From Nissolia schottii (Eukaryota; Streptophyta; Magnoliopsida; Fabales; Fabaceae): a stretch of 64,000 bases of DNA. Position numbers and translations under genes: made by a program. This document shows, one piece after another, positions 23,376 to 34,952 of this stretch. Numbering within the stretch: position 1 is the stretch's first letter; every line of letters starts with the position of its first letter. Under the pieces are notes generated by a model. It did not search any database, was not told where the DNA came from, and was given only the letters and a program-made list of their open reading frames with translations. Where the stretch lies: assembly GCA_003254905.1 (NCBI GenBank), contig QANU01105209.1, forward strand, positions 421,596 to 485,595. The letters run 5' to 3'.

Positions 23376-26300
23376 CATGGATTATATCACTTTATTTTAT
23401 TTAATTATTGTTGTTACAAAAAATTTGGATAATTTTTTTAGCCACCAGTACTCATATTTATATTAATGTCTTATATTGTTTAGAGATAGAATCTTGATAG
23501 ATTTTATAAGTGTGAGACATTCTTCCTTAAGTTAATTTTTGGTGCTCACTTAAGTCAATCAATAATATTTTAAGATAGTATTAGGGCCTACTTGAAGATA
23601 ATTATTGAGTCACCTGTAAATGCCTAAAAATTAAGGTCTTGATACATTTTTCATATTTTAAGCTAACTTTTGAGATTGAGTTATATCACTTAATTTTAAT
23701 TAAAAAAAAAAGGAAATTGCTTGCTTCCATGAGAGATATTCATATGTCATATGTTGCTGGCTTGCATGCAGCAAATTAAGACAAGATAGTAATAGAAATT
23801 TGGAAATATATGGCAAAGTTCAAGTTACCATGAAGCATGTAACCTACCTGCCCCGTACCTATGCCGTATATAAAACCAAACCAGACCACACAGAAAATAT
23901 AAATAAATTTGTACAAAAACAAAAAAATAAAACACTCAAAAAGATATAAATAAATTAAAATTACTCAAAATTCGACGTCAGCTTTCCAGCAAAGGAGAAA
24001 GAGACATTGCTTTTTTATTTTATTTATTTTATTTTTCACTTTGAGGATTCGAGTTGCCGTATGAGACCGAATATTGTCGTTTTCAAAATGTGTGGTGGAT
24101 CTCCCTCGTTAATGGCCTCATCACCCTCTTGTCCTTGTGGATCTCTTTGGCCGTAAAACGATTTAAATTAATTAAAAATAATTAGGTGGGGATGGATTCT
24201 TATTCTCATTTTATTAGTATTTTATGTTTCAACTTTAAACAAATGGGATTGGGAATCTCGTGGCCAAGTTTTGGGATTTTCACTCAAAATTGCATATATA
24301 TACTCACGATTTCCATTTTTCATATGTGAAATTCTCAATCAGTAATTTTTTTGGGAACAACAATTTGAAAACAGACTTCTTTTATTTTCCATACACATAA
24401 TTTCTTTTATTATTTGGGAAATTTAATTTATTATTGCTATAAAAAAATCAATAAATTAAAATTCATGCTGATGTGAGCAGATCATGACATATAATTAACC
24501 TATGCTGTAACAAATCTTTTGCATTTTGTGTTATAATTAAGGTTGTCAAAATTAAGATTTTATGTAAGATCAAAATATTGAAATAAAAATATAAAATATG
24601 TAATTGTATCACGATTTAAATCATAGGATCAATTAACTTCTTTAAACTCATAAAATTATCAAATTCTAAGATTTAAATTGATATCTTATAACTTATAAGC
24701 TAATTTGTTTACGTCAATATTGTTTTTTAATCCATGAAATTTTTGTAAGTACCTAGGATCTACCCCTTATTATTTTCATTTCAATCATTCTAAATCATTC
24801 CATAATGTTTAAAAATATGGATTTGTCCCCGATTTTGAGAATCTCAAATCTCAAGTGTAATCTTATTTTCCTATACATACAGAGAGGATATAAATATATT
24901 TTTCATATTGTGGTAAAAAGAATATCAGTTTGGATACACCTTTTTATCAAATCAAAAATTTATAAAACTATCCTTAACAAATATTTTTAGCTCCAACTGA
25001 CAAGATAATAGACAAATACAAATGTCTGTTTGACTCCAACATTGCTTCCGTCATTAATGAAAGTAATATGTAAGCCATTAAAGAATAAGATATACTAACA
25101 TACTTATCATTCGTGCTAGTACTTTCCGATATATTTTAAAAGAAAATAAATGGAAATTTAAAAGATGGTTTTGGAACGGGAAGAAAAACAGATAGTCATG
25201 GCAGAAAAGTTAAGATATTTGTATCTCTTGTTTGTACAAATTAATAGAAGAAATTCTCTCATTCACACGTCATAATATGCAAATCAAACAATATTGTATT
25301 TCTTGTGTTTCTTTCGACTTGTTAATGCGTGACTGGATCAATAATGTGGAGACAAAGCCCTCCTCACGTCATTGACAAGATGGAAAATTGTTATTAGTTA
25401 TGATATGTTAACGATACTGATTAATTAATTAATTAATTAATTAATCATATGAGTAATTTTTTATATACAATCATAAGCATAAAGTTAGATAATGAATCAA
25501 ATTAGGACTTGCACTATCTTTGACTATTGAATCTCTCACCTATATTCTCTCTTGTAGTTATGAATCCTTCGTTCTGTTTCATCTCCAACTCAGCAACAAC
25601 TCGTAAGTCATACCCATGACATGCACATATTAGTTGAACATAATACACAACTTCAAGACGTTTCGAATAAAATCTTATTCAACTCATATATGAGTCGTAC
25701 CAAACAATTTATTGTATACAATAATTGATTACAAATGATATTTGTTACATAAAACCAAAATAAAATAATTTTACCGGTAACAAATAGATAAAGATAAATC
25801 CACAAACTAATAATAAAATAAAATATTTTAATGTGAAATTTTAGAGTTAATACCCTATTTGGTCTATGGACTTTACACTTGTACTCTAGTTGGTCCATCA
25901 ATTCAAAAAAAGTAGTAGCTTATTTTTTAGACTTTGCAAATGTTGACTCGTTAGTCTTTATCTCATGTCTCAAGAGAAAATAATTAGATTGTTCAGGGAC
26001 TACTCAAGATAATACTCTAAATGTTTATGGACTACTTAGAGCAACCAGAAACTAACCTGTCACTTTTTTAAGTTGATGGACTAACTAAAACAATAATATA
26101 AAATCCATAAACTAAATAAGATATTAACCCAAAATTTTACCTATCCATTATCATGCAAAGACCGGCATATGTTTAAATCATGATTATATGGAAGCCCAAA
26201 TCCCGGTGAAAATTAATACGTTGATCTTTATAAGAAGGTTTATTGTCAACAAGCACAATTACAATTAGTCTCGAAACACTAGATACAGATATATGTAAAG

Positions 26301-26421
26301 CACTTTGAAGTACCTACCAATTTTTTTGAATTTTTTTGACGTGAATGGTGAGATAACATAGAATTTTTAATGAAACAACTTATGGTTTAGGCTTAAACAA
26401 GACGATGAAAACTGTCCCAAT

Positions 26422-26675
26422 GTAATAGCTAAAGGTGAGATGGTCAAATCCTCTTGCCAAGTGGAGGATACCTTGGTATGGGATATCCCTAATATTGAAG
26501 ACTAATGACATGTGAAGACCCTTAATTAGATGGTTAGTAATTATTCTATTGGATGATATTTTTCCTCCAATAAGATAAGTTAGGGTAATAGTTAAGGGTG
26601 AGATCAAATATTGTTTTCAAGTGGAGAATATATACTTTAATATGGCTTGGAATATCTCTAAATAAGAGACAATAA
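26422..26675. repeat. Imperfect tandem duplication, period about 163 bp
   Basis: GTAATAGCTAAAGGTGAGAT at 26422 recurs as GTAATAGTTAAGGGTGAGAT at 26585, followed in each copy by CAAGTGGAG(G/A)ATA and (G/A)ATATC(C/T)CTAA. Non-coding. Confidence 0.5.
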
Positions 26676-27451
26676 TACAAAACTCACCCAGCAATGTACC
26701 CCTCATATGTATCTTAGCATTTTAGAATTTTTACTCTTCTTTTACAACAAGGGTAGGCATATTCCTCTACCGTTAATTATATGGTTGAGTTTGAATGTCT
26801 CCTAAAATTAACCTAACCTCAAGCTTATGAGGCGGTATGCAATTTTAAGGAAAAGTTGAAGTTTGATGGCATTTTAACAAACTTTATAAGTGATTTTTAC
26901 ATTTTATCCTTTTTTCAAAGATATATATTTCTTGGTCTGACAAATTATGTTTTCCAGTAAAAAAGAGAATACGATTATTTTAATTTATTCTCTGACACAA
27001 GATTAAAAGAGATATTACTTGAACTATCAACTCCCAACTACAATTTGCCCTTTTAAATATGAGTTATATTATTTGGACTCATCTTGTATTGGAGAAACAT
27101 ATCAACACGCATTTCATTTATCATTAAATGAGATTTTAATAAGATTCACACTTTATTAGATCTTATAAAATAGTAGATGAAGTGTGAGTCGACAATAATG
27201 TATCTATGTATGATATTGGAAGCACTTGCCCCACTATGATTTAAATTTTCTCTTCTAAAATATGAATATAAAGAGTTTTGCCTAGTTAAATGATCAACTT
27301 TGCTGCCACTAGTTGATTAACTTTGCTCTCACATTAAAATACAAAATTATTAAAAGGATTAAATTAAATTTTTATTTTTTAATTAATGCACTCGTTATAC
27401 TATATGAATATTGTTTTCAGTAATTTATAATCCTGTTTACTTTTCAAAGTA

Positions 27452-27675
27452 AATGAGATTAGTGGTCTTACTCAAAAGTTGGTTGAGACTAGAAAACACA
27501 TCATTTATCCATTGATATTTTTTTTAAGTTAACTTTGGTCTTGTCAGTAGCAACTACATTGGTTGAAAGAATTTTTTTAGTTATGAATATCATAATGAAT
27601 CGACTTTGTAATCGCATGAGAAATGAATGATTGAATGATTTTTTTCACAATATACATCAAAAGGGAGACATTTAA
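27452..27675 (+). pseudogene. hAT transposase C-terminal (dimerisation) remnant
   Basis: One frame from 27452 reads NEISGLTQKLVETRKHIIYP and breaks at a T8 run (27518-27525). The next frame, from 27532, reads TLVLSVATTLVERIFLVMNI and continues NRLCNRMRNE, then a TGA (27628-27630) and LNDFFHNI. This follows the plant hAT-family pattern: KLVETKKH..YPLVY, then LPVATASVERxFSAMNIxKxxLRNRM, then (W)LNDxL. One frameshift and at least one in-frame stop make it dead. The rest of the transposase is absent nearby. The family call rests on remembered motif order. Confidence 0.7.
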
Positions 27676-29520
27676 TTACATTGATTAAAAAAATCATTCA
27701 ATATCTTTAAAATATATGAAAATGAGAAGAAAACAATTGTAAATTAACTTGTTGTTATATTGGATTAAATCTATTTTTGTTCATAAATGTGTTGTTATGT
27801 GAAATTTTTTTGTTTTATTTTTAAAATTTTGCCCTATAGTTTCAATTTTCTGAATATTTTATGAATCCGTCATTGTGAGCCTGTACATACTATGTCTATA
27901 AAAAATAAGCACACTTAATATTTATTAAATATAAAACGCTCAAAGGTAAGCTGACATTATGAATAATAATTTAATTTAAAAAACTTGGCACCGTCCAATT
28001 TAAAATTCAGCACATCCAACGATCACCTGTTGTGGCTGCAGAGTATTAGCTGAGGTCATCAACCCTAAACAACAAAGACAAAAACCCTAATGGTCCCATA
28101 TGAGCGTGTGCCAGAAGTTTGCTTTTCTATTTTTAATTACATTTGATAGGGTTTTGGGCCTTTCGGCTGAAACCACTCAAAAGAGGAAAAAAGGATTAGA
28201 AAAATGGAAAAATTAGCAAATTGCACTTTTAAAGAATAATTTGTGGCAAATGTGGGATGAGCAACATTCTAGTCTTTTTTTACCCACTTAGAAGGATTCC
28301 TTTCTATAGAAATCACATGCACACTTAGTCTGGTCTAGTATTATTATTATTTTTTATTCACAAGAATACTTAAGACTTTACTTAAGTGAAACAACAATTA
28401 AGTTATTTGATGAAATTAAGATAATAAATGTAGTGTACATCTTGAAAAAGAGAGTTTTGGCACCCAAAAAATTATAACTGACTTGAACAAAATTATTTTT
28501 AATAAAAAATAAATGTGGTCTCCAAAAAAAATGATGAAAATAAAATATAAAAGTATAACAATAAAATGAGACTAATTAAAAATAAGAAAAAGCTAAAAAG
28601 TACTCTTAGAACATTGCTTAAAGAACTAAGAATAAAAATCTTTTATTGAAAAGTAAAAATTTAAATGTTCAACGAATTAAAAGTTATAAAAACTTTAAAA
28701 GAAAATTTACTATTTATGATTGTTTAACCCATGTTTATGAGATATTAATTATCAAAATTCTTAAATATATATATAACTAATTAATTACAATTAAAGATTA
28801 ATTTGATGTGTAACTTTCTTGAAAATGATTACTTCCACGAATAATTTTACATGCAATTGAAGTAACATTTCACTATAATTGAGTGAGCTTAATTAAATTC
28901 AAAAGAATTGATAAAAAAAAAAAATCTTGTGAAAATTAGCTTTGTCAAATTTATAGGCAACGTGTAACTTAACTATATGCATGCAATATTGAGAAAGAAA
29001 TGAAATACATAAATGAAGAACGTAACATAATCGAATAAATATTCTCAATATAACACATAAAATATACTATTCATAAGAAAAAAGAACCATTGTATACAAG
29101 TAAACCTAATGTATTCGATTTCAGATATGAGTATAGAAACAATGAAACATAAAACAAAACTAAATAGGTTTCCAAAGCGGTTTTGAAAGGTGTAATGTGT
29201 TGGTTGTGTGTGTGGTTTTGAATTGAATTTACCGCAAGAGAGCGAGAGTTCCAAAGTGGGGACCCAAATGGCGGGCAGTGTTGTTGTGTGGGGACTGCAT
29301 GGATGGATTCATCACCGATCAGCAGTACTATCTGATTGGAATCATCACCATTCATTCATTCATTCGTTCGTTTTCATTCTTTCTTTCTTTCTTTCCCCTA
29401 ACAAACCATACACCACATCATTCGAAGAAAATCATACGGAGAAATTGTCCTCTTTGGTCAAGGGACTTTGTTTTATTTCAGATATGTTGGAACTTGAAAG
29501 CATAAAATAAAGAAAAATTT
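27676..29520. other. Intergenic, no gene seen
   Basis: AT-rich. A GC-richer patch near 29220-29330 gives overlapping frames on both strands (94-100 codons) with no recognisable domain and TTCATTCATTCATTCGTTCG-type simple repeats; not called. Confidence 0.45.
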
Positions 29521-29691
29521 TATATGAATAATAAAAATGGATAATTATACATGGATAACATATAAAATATACTAAAAATGTAAAATTGTTGTATAATACA
29601 ATAAATATGTAGAGTTTATGTGTAATTAAAAATCACCATATTTTATACGTTGTTTATATGTTATTGTCCACTTTTATTATTCATGTAACAT
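29521..29691. mobile_element. Hairpin MITE of about 170 bp
   Basis: The left arm ATATGAATAATAAAAATGGA...AACATATAAAATAT is mirrored by the right arm (reverse strand TTACATGAATAATAAAAGTG...AACATATAAACAACG). Nearly the whole element can fold as an imperfect hairpin. No coding capacity. Confidence 0.5.
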
Positions 29692-30700
29692 AACCCTAAA
29701 ATAAATTACATTAGTTATATGTAAATGACAAGTGCCAAGATGTTATTCATTACGTGTTTAAAATATATTTAATATAACACAAAAATTGAAGAAGTTATTG
29801 TATGCTCATTGAGTATATTTAATTTATTCTCTAAAAATATTATTAGTTACTCATTAAAAAATTTAGCACTTAAACAATATATAAAAACTAAGTAATATGT
29901 GATTAATAATGTTATTACAGCACACATTAAATGTATTTAAAAAATATACAAGAATTATTCTTAAAATTGTACAAGAATTTTTGTGCGCTTAGAAAACATG
30001 AATATTTTCTAACCCGTTTAGATTAACTACTAAAAGAAAGTACCTTTTTATTTAAATTCTTATATATAATTTTTTTAAAATAGTTTTTATTTTTATTTGT
30101 AACGTACTTTTATCACAAATTACTTATATTACTATTTTTTTTTTAAATTGAAGCATGGTCAACTTTATAAAAAAAATTATATTTTAACTTATTTTTTTAA
30201 ATTATATTTTAATACTTACATTCTTTTTCGAAAATACTTTATTTTAAATCAATCCAATTATCTATCACCAATATTTCAACTTTTAAGTGATCAAAGTTTT
30301 CAAGATAATTATTAAAATGTTATTTTGTGTACCATTAAAAACATATCTAATGTCTAACATGAAATTACATCGCTTTATAAAACTTTTTCTAACACATTGC
30401 CACACTGTCCCAACAGAACAACTTCATTCTTGTCCTTTGGTGGGGCCCCAGGATCCATCATCATTCATCACCAACTTCCCCCCAATTTTTTATTTATTAT
30501 ATATTTATTTCTATAATATTTCTTGCTTGTTGCCTCCTCCCCTTCAAATTTTCTATCTATATTTTTCCATTATTACATCAGCATGAACCTGAACATATTA
30601 TTAAACAGTACAGTACAAGCAACATCATTAAAATAATAATAAAAACTGGAACTTGGGTATCTTCAGGAATCTTTACAAGGTGGTGGTGCTGAGTTACTCT
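29692..30700. other. Upstream region of NLP gene
   Basis: AT-rich until about 30400. GTGGGGCC at 30440-30447 (reverse complement GGCCCCAC) fits the class I TCP consensus and lies in a GC-richer stretch about 900 bp before the NLP start codon. A clear TATA box was not identified. Confidence 0.4.
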
Positions 30701-30835
30701 TATTATTCTTCCTCCTCACTTTGATTTTACCTTCCCCAGGTTTGGTTCCTCTTCTTTGAATTCACCTCCAGAGCTTCTTGGAATCTTGCATATCATTTGC
30801 CATAAAGTGTGTTTCTTTGAGTGACAGTGTTGGAA

Positions 30836-31170
30836 GTAAGAATCTGTTCTTCTTGGGCATGGCTACCATGTTTCTGGTCCAACTTTCTTCTTTTTGTTTC
30901 CCCTTTTGATCCTTTCTTTTCTGTTTGGCTTTGTGGATTTTACACTCTGCATCAAACAGGGGAATTTGTTCTGTTTTCTAGGTGTATAAATTTGGGTTCA
31001 TTCAGCTTATGCTATGCTGCTTTGACTTGCATCAGATTGTTTTTATCCAATCATCAACTTGTCTCTCTTATTGTTGTTGTTCTTCTTCTTCTCCTTCTCT
31101 TTCCCTTATTCCCTTCCCAGATTACTTGTTATCATTTGATGCTGACATTATTGACAACTTTGGGTGGCAG
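30836..31170 (+). other. Possible 5' UTR intron of NLP
   Basis: GGAA|GTAAGAATC at 30836 and GGGTGGCAG|AGGAC ending at 31170 would make a 335-bp intron in the leader. The stretch is pyrimidine-rich and contains a chance 124-codon frame (30821-31195) that I do not consider coding. Transcript data are needed to confirm it. Confidence 0.35.
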
Positions 31171-31340
31171 AGGACAAACACAATTTGATGACTGAAGAAA
31201 AAGATATTGCATAAGCACAAATCCCCTCTCTCTCCTTTTTTTGACAACACCGCCAAGATTCTTTCTGTTTTTTTTTTTTTTTTTGTTTTTTTCTTTCTAA
31301 GATCTGTATTGAGGGCTGAAAAAGTTTTGCTGCATCTACC

Positions 31341-34300
31341 ATGAGGGATGGTGCAGTGTCATCATCTACCATGATGGAAGCTCCACCACCACCACCTGAG
31401 GGGGGAACAACAACCTCAATGGAGTTTGACTACAACATGGATGAGCTTTTCTTTGATGGCTGCTGGTTGGCAGCCACTGCTGATGGATCTGATTTGTTGA
31501 TGCAAAACCCTCCCTTTTCCAATCCCCTCTATGACCCTTCTTCAATTTCATTCCCATGGCCCTCTCCCTTGGACACTATTGAACCACCCCACAATGGGGT
31601 CCACCACCAACAGCATGAACCCCATGAAGCTCAACCACAACCTCCACTTTGCCATGACATAGTTAAAGCTGCTGCTGCTGCTGCTGATGGTGCTGCTACT
31701 AATTGCAGTAACCAGCTTCAGCAGCTTCAGTCTGAAATTCAATCACTTGAGGGTTCTTCTGAAGTGTTGAGAAGGTGGTGGATTGCACCAAGTCCTATTC
31801 CAGGAGGGCCAGGAGGGTCTTATTCTGTGGTGGAGAAGCTAGTAAGGGCACTCATGTGCATCAAAGATGTGATCATAAGCAAAGACATGCTTATACAGAT
31901 ATGGGTGCCAGTGAGTAGAGGGGGCAGGCAGATTCTAACAACTAATGGCCTTCCCTTCTCACTTGAGACAGGGTCTGCAAACCTTGCAAAGTACAGGGAA
32001 ATCTCGGTGGCATATCAGTTCTCAACTGAGGAGGACTCCAAGGGTTTGGTGGCAGGGTTGCCTGGTAGAGTCTTTAAGGAGAAGGTTCCTGAGTGGACTC
32101 CTGATGTTAGGTTCTTCAGGAGCTGCGAGTATCCTAGAGTTGACCATGCTCAGGAGTATGATGTTCGCGGATCGTTGGCGCTTCCGGTCTTTGAGCAAGG
32201 CAGCGGGAATTGCCTCGGTGTTGTTGAGGTTGTGATGACTACACAGCAGATCAAATATGGCCATGAGCTTGAGAGTGTATGCAAAGCACTTGAGGTCTTT
32301 TCTCCTTGCTTATTTGCATCAGCTTCTCTTGTGTTGTGTTGCTATTTCTAGATTATTACATGTTTATGTAAATATCCTAAGAATACTTGAACCTAAGATT
32401 TTTTGAGTTTTGAAAAGTGAAATTTATGTTGCTTTTTCAATGTGCTATTTCTGTTTGTGGAGGGATAAATTGCACTTGTTCCTTATTGATCTGAAAGTTG
32501 TCTTTCTGTTTCCATTTTGTCCCTTAATAACATTGTCTGGTTTTGTTTGCAGACCCATATTTCTGCTGTAATCTTATGTTGTTCTTCCTTGTGATTGTTC
32601 TTTTTTACATTAGTTTCAGTATAAATGCATGTGGCTTGGATTCTCTATTTCCAAAAAATTGGTTTAACTGGTCAAATATGAAAAAGCTCATCAAAATTCA
32701 TTAATATTAGTTTAATGATTGGTGGAAAATCGTTAACTTGCAGGCTGTTGATCTTAGGAGCTCAAAACTTCCAACTATTCAGAATGTGAAGGTAAATGGA
32801 AAATCATTTCAATGGAAGAAGATTTTAATGAGGTTTAAGCTCTCAATTTCCTGTTGATAACTGGTTTTTCTAAATTTTAGCAGGCGTGTGAGAAGTCCTA
32901 TGAAGCTGCATTGCCCGAGATTCAAGAGGTGCTGAGATCTGCATGCGAAAAGCACAAATTGCCTTTGGCTCAAACATGGATCTCATGCATCCAACAAGGC
33001 AAAGAAGGGTGCCGGCACTCCGAAGACAACTATTTTCACTGCATATCTCCTGTAGAGCATGCTTGCTACGTTGGCGATCCCTCTATCCGGTTTTTTCACG
33101 AGGCTTGCTCCGAGCATCACTTATTGAAAGGCCAAGGTGTTGCTGGGGAAGCTTTCATGACAAATCAGCCGTGCTTCTCAACCGACATAACTTCCTTATG
33201 TAAGACAGACTATCCACTTTCTCATCATGCCAGGATGTTTGGATTGCGAGCCGCGGTTGCAATTCGCCTCAGAAGCATCTATTGCAGTACAGATGACTTT
33301 GTTCTAGAGTTCTTCTTGCCTGTGAATTGCATTGACGGCGAAGAGCAGAGAAAGATGCTTACTTCATTGTCCTTGATCATACAAAGGGTTTGCCACAGCT
33401 TGAGGGTTATATCAGATGAGGAATTGGAGGAGGAAACTAACTTATCAGTTGATGAAGTGATAGCCCTTGCAGATAGTAGAATTGCTAGAACTGAAAAAGT
33501 TTGGACAGAACCGCCGCAGAGTGTGATGGTTGCCTCATTGGGTACCGAAGAGAAATCAAGTGAAACAATGGGTGGGAGTTTCTCCGACCCAAGGCAACAA
33601 GAAGAAAATCATGTCTTGAAAGGAAACCTTGACTCTGCTGGGGATTGTTCTACTTTTGAAAGCGTTGGAATTAGTAAAACAGGAGTGAAAAAACGGACCA
33701 AGGCAGAGACAACTATCACCCTGCAAGTTCTTAGGCAATATTTCGCTGGAAGCCTAAAAGATGCTGCGAAGAATATCGGTGGTAAGCCTTTCTACTTTGC
33801 CTGTTTCCATGCCACAATTTTAGTTCTGAATGGATGGATGTTAGTACTTCTTATCAGGTGGTTCTTTTTTGTTGAGCCTTGGCGCAATTGTAAGGTTGCT
33901 GCCTTGTGACTTAAGGTCACAACTTCAAATCCTAGAAACAGTCTATCTGTTTGCGAGATAAGGCTGCATGCATCTACCTTCCCCAGACCTGACTGGGTGG
34001 GAACTTTGTGCACTAGAAGCTCTTTCTTGTATCTATGAGAAGTCTCTCATGCGAACCATCTTCTGAATTACATTTTCCAGTTTGTACTACAACATTGAAG
34101 AGGATCTGCCGGCAACACGGGATAAAGCGCTGGCCTTCCCGGAAGATCAAGAAGGTCGGCCACTCCTTGCAGAAGCTTCAACTTGTGATCGACTCGGTCC
34201 AAGGCGCCTCCGGCGCGTTTCAGATAGATTCCTTCTATTCAAAGTTTCCAGACCTAGCTTCTCCAGGAACCAGCCTGTTCACAACTCTGAAGCAAAGTGA

Positions 34301-34952
34301 TAACAATCCAAACTCACTAAGCACGCAGCCGGACCCCGGCGGCTCGTTGAGCCCGGAAGGCACATCGAAATCGCCCTCTTCCTCTTGCAGCCAGAGCTCC
34401 ATCTCAAGCCACCTATGTTCCAGCATGGCAGATCAACACCACACAACCAATGGCGTGGCTGGAGAACATTCAGGTGATCATGGCGTATTGAAGAGGATAA
34501 GAAGTGAAGCAGAGCTAAAAACCCTAATTGAAGATAACAGGGCAAAGCTCATCATGCCAAGATCACAAAGCCAAGAACTACTTGGTCAAAACCCTAAAAC
34601 TGAGTACCACCATCACAGAAGAACATTGTCAGAGGCCAATTCCAAAAAGGAGAATGCTCATCATAGAGTGAAGGTGACATATGGTGATGAGAAAGCAAGG
34701 TTCAGGATGCCAAAGAATTGGGGATATGAGGATCTTATGGAGGAAGTTTCTAGAAGGTTCAACATAAGTGACCTGACCAAATTTGATGTCAAGTATTTGG
34801 ATGATGACAGTGAGTGGGTGTTACTAACCTGTGATGCTGATTTGGAAGAGTGCATTGATGTTTGTCAATCCTCTGAGAGCAGCAGCACCATCAAGCTTTG
34901 TCTGCAAAACTCTAATAATTGTATGAGAAGTTCTTTTGCAGAATTCAGATAG
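31341..34952 (+). CDS. NLP: NIN-like protein (NLP) transcription factor, RWP-RK + PB1
   Basis: Nuclear transcription factor of the NLP family, which activates nitrate-response genes. Exons 31341-32294, 32744-32791, 32881-33781, 34081-34952 join in frame to 924 aa. An in-frame TGA at 31317 supports this start. Order: N-terminal [11 protein letters not shown] (33-43), typical of NLPs; a GAF-like regulatory region (about 145-318); RWP-RK domain (about 605-690) with RWPSRK at 651-656; C-terminal PB1 (about 829-910) with [15 protein letters not shown] and an acidic [19 protein letters not shown] motif. Ser222 in KYREIS may correspond to the nitrate-dependent phosphosite of NLP7 (inference). The N-terminal motif and the catalase neighbours suggest the NLP4/NLP5 group. 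Exon 3 can begin at CAG (32881) or three bases later. Intron 3 contains a SINE. A GCT/CTG run near 31669-31696 encodes poly-Ala. Confidence 0.93.
33872..34018 (+). mobile_element. tRNA-derived SINE in NLP intron 3
   Basis: GAGCCTTGGCGCAATTGTAAG (A-box region) and GGTCACAACTTCAAATCC (B-box region) are followed by ATAAGGCTGCATGCATCTAC, CTTCCCCAGACC and TGTGCACTAG. This is the order of a widespread plant SINE whose intact form I recall as GGTTGCC...GGTCACGGGTTCGAATCC...TAAGGCTGCG...CTTCCCCGGACC...GTGCAC. Diverged flanks GTTCTTTTTTG and GCTCTTTCTTG could be the target duplication. It fills about half of the 299-bp intron. Confidence 0.75.

Larger units (their letters stand above)
23116..27451. 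other. Intergenic, repeats only
   Basis: (AT)n microsatellite at 23331-23371. A GC-richer stretch at 23110-23270 has a 61-codon reverse frame that I cannot identify. 26422-26675 holds two imperfect copies of a segment of about 163 bp. 27101-27215 is a copy of the dispersed GTGTGAGT repeat. No gene is supported. Confidence 0.5.

Noticed and set aside
29071-29510. Overlapping 94-100 codon frames on both strands
   Set aside because: Mutually overlapping, partly made of simple TTCA/TTCT repeats, no domain.
30821-31195. 124-codon Leu-rich frame before the NLP
   Set aside because: Pyrimidine-rich leader gives Leu/Ser/Phe-rich translations; no family features and likely contains an intron.
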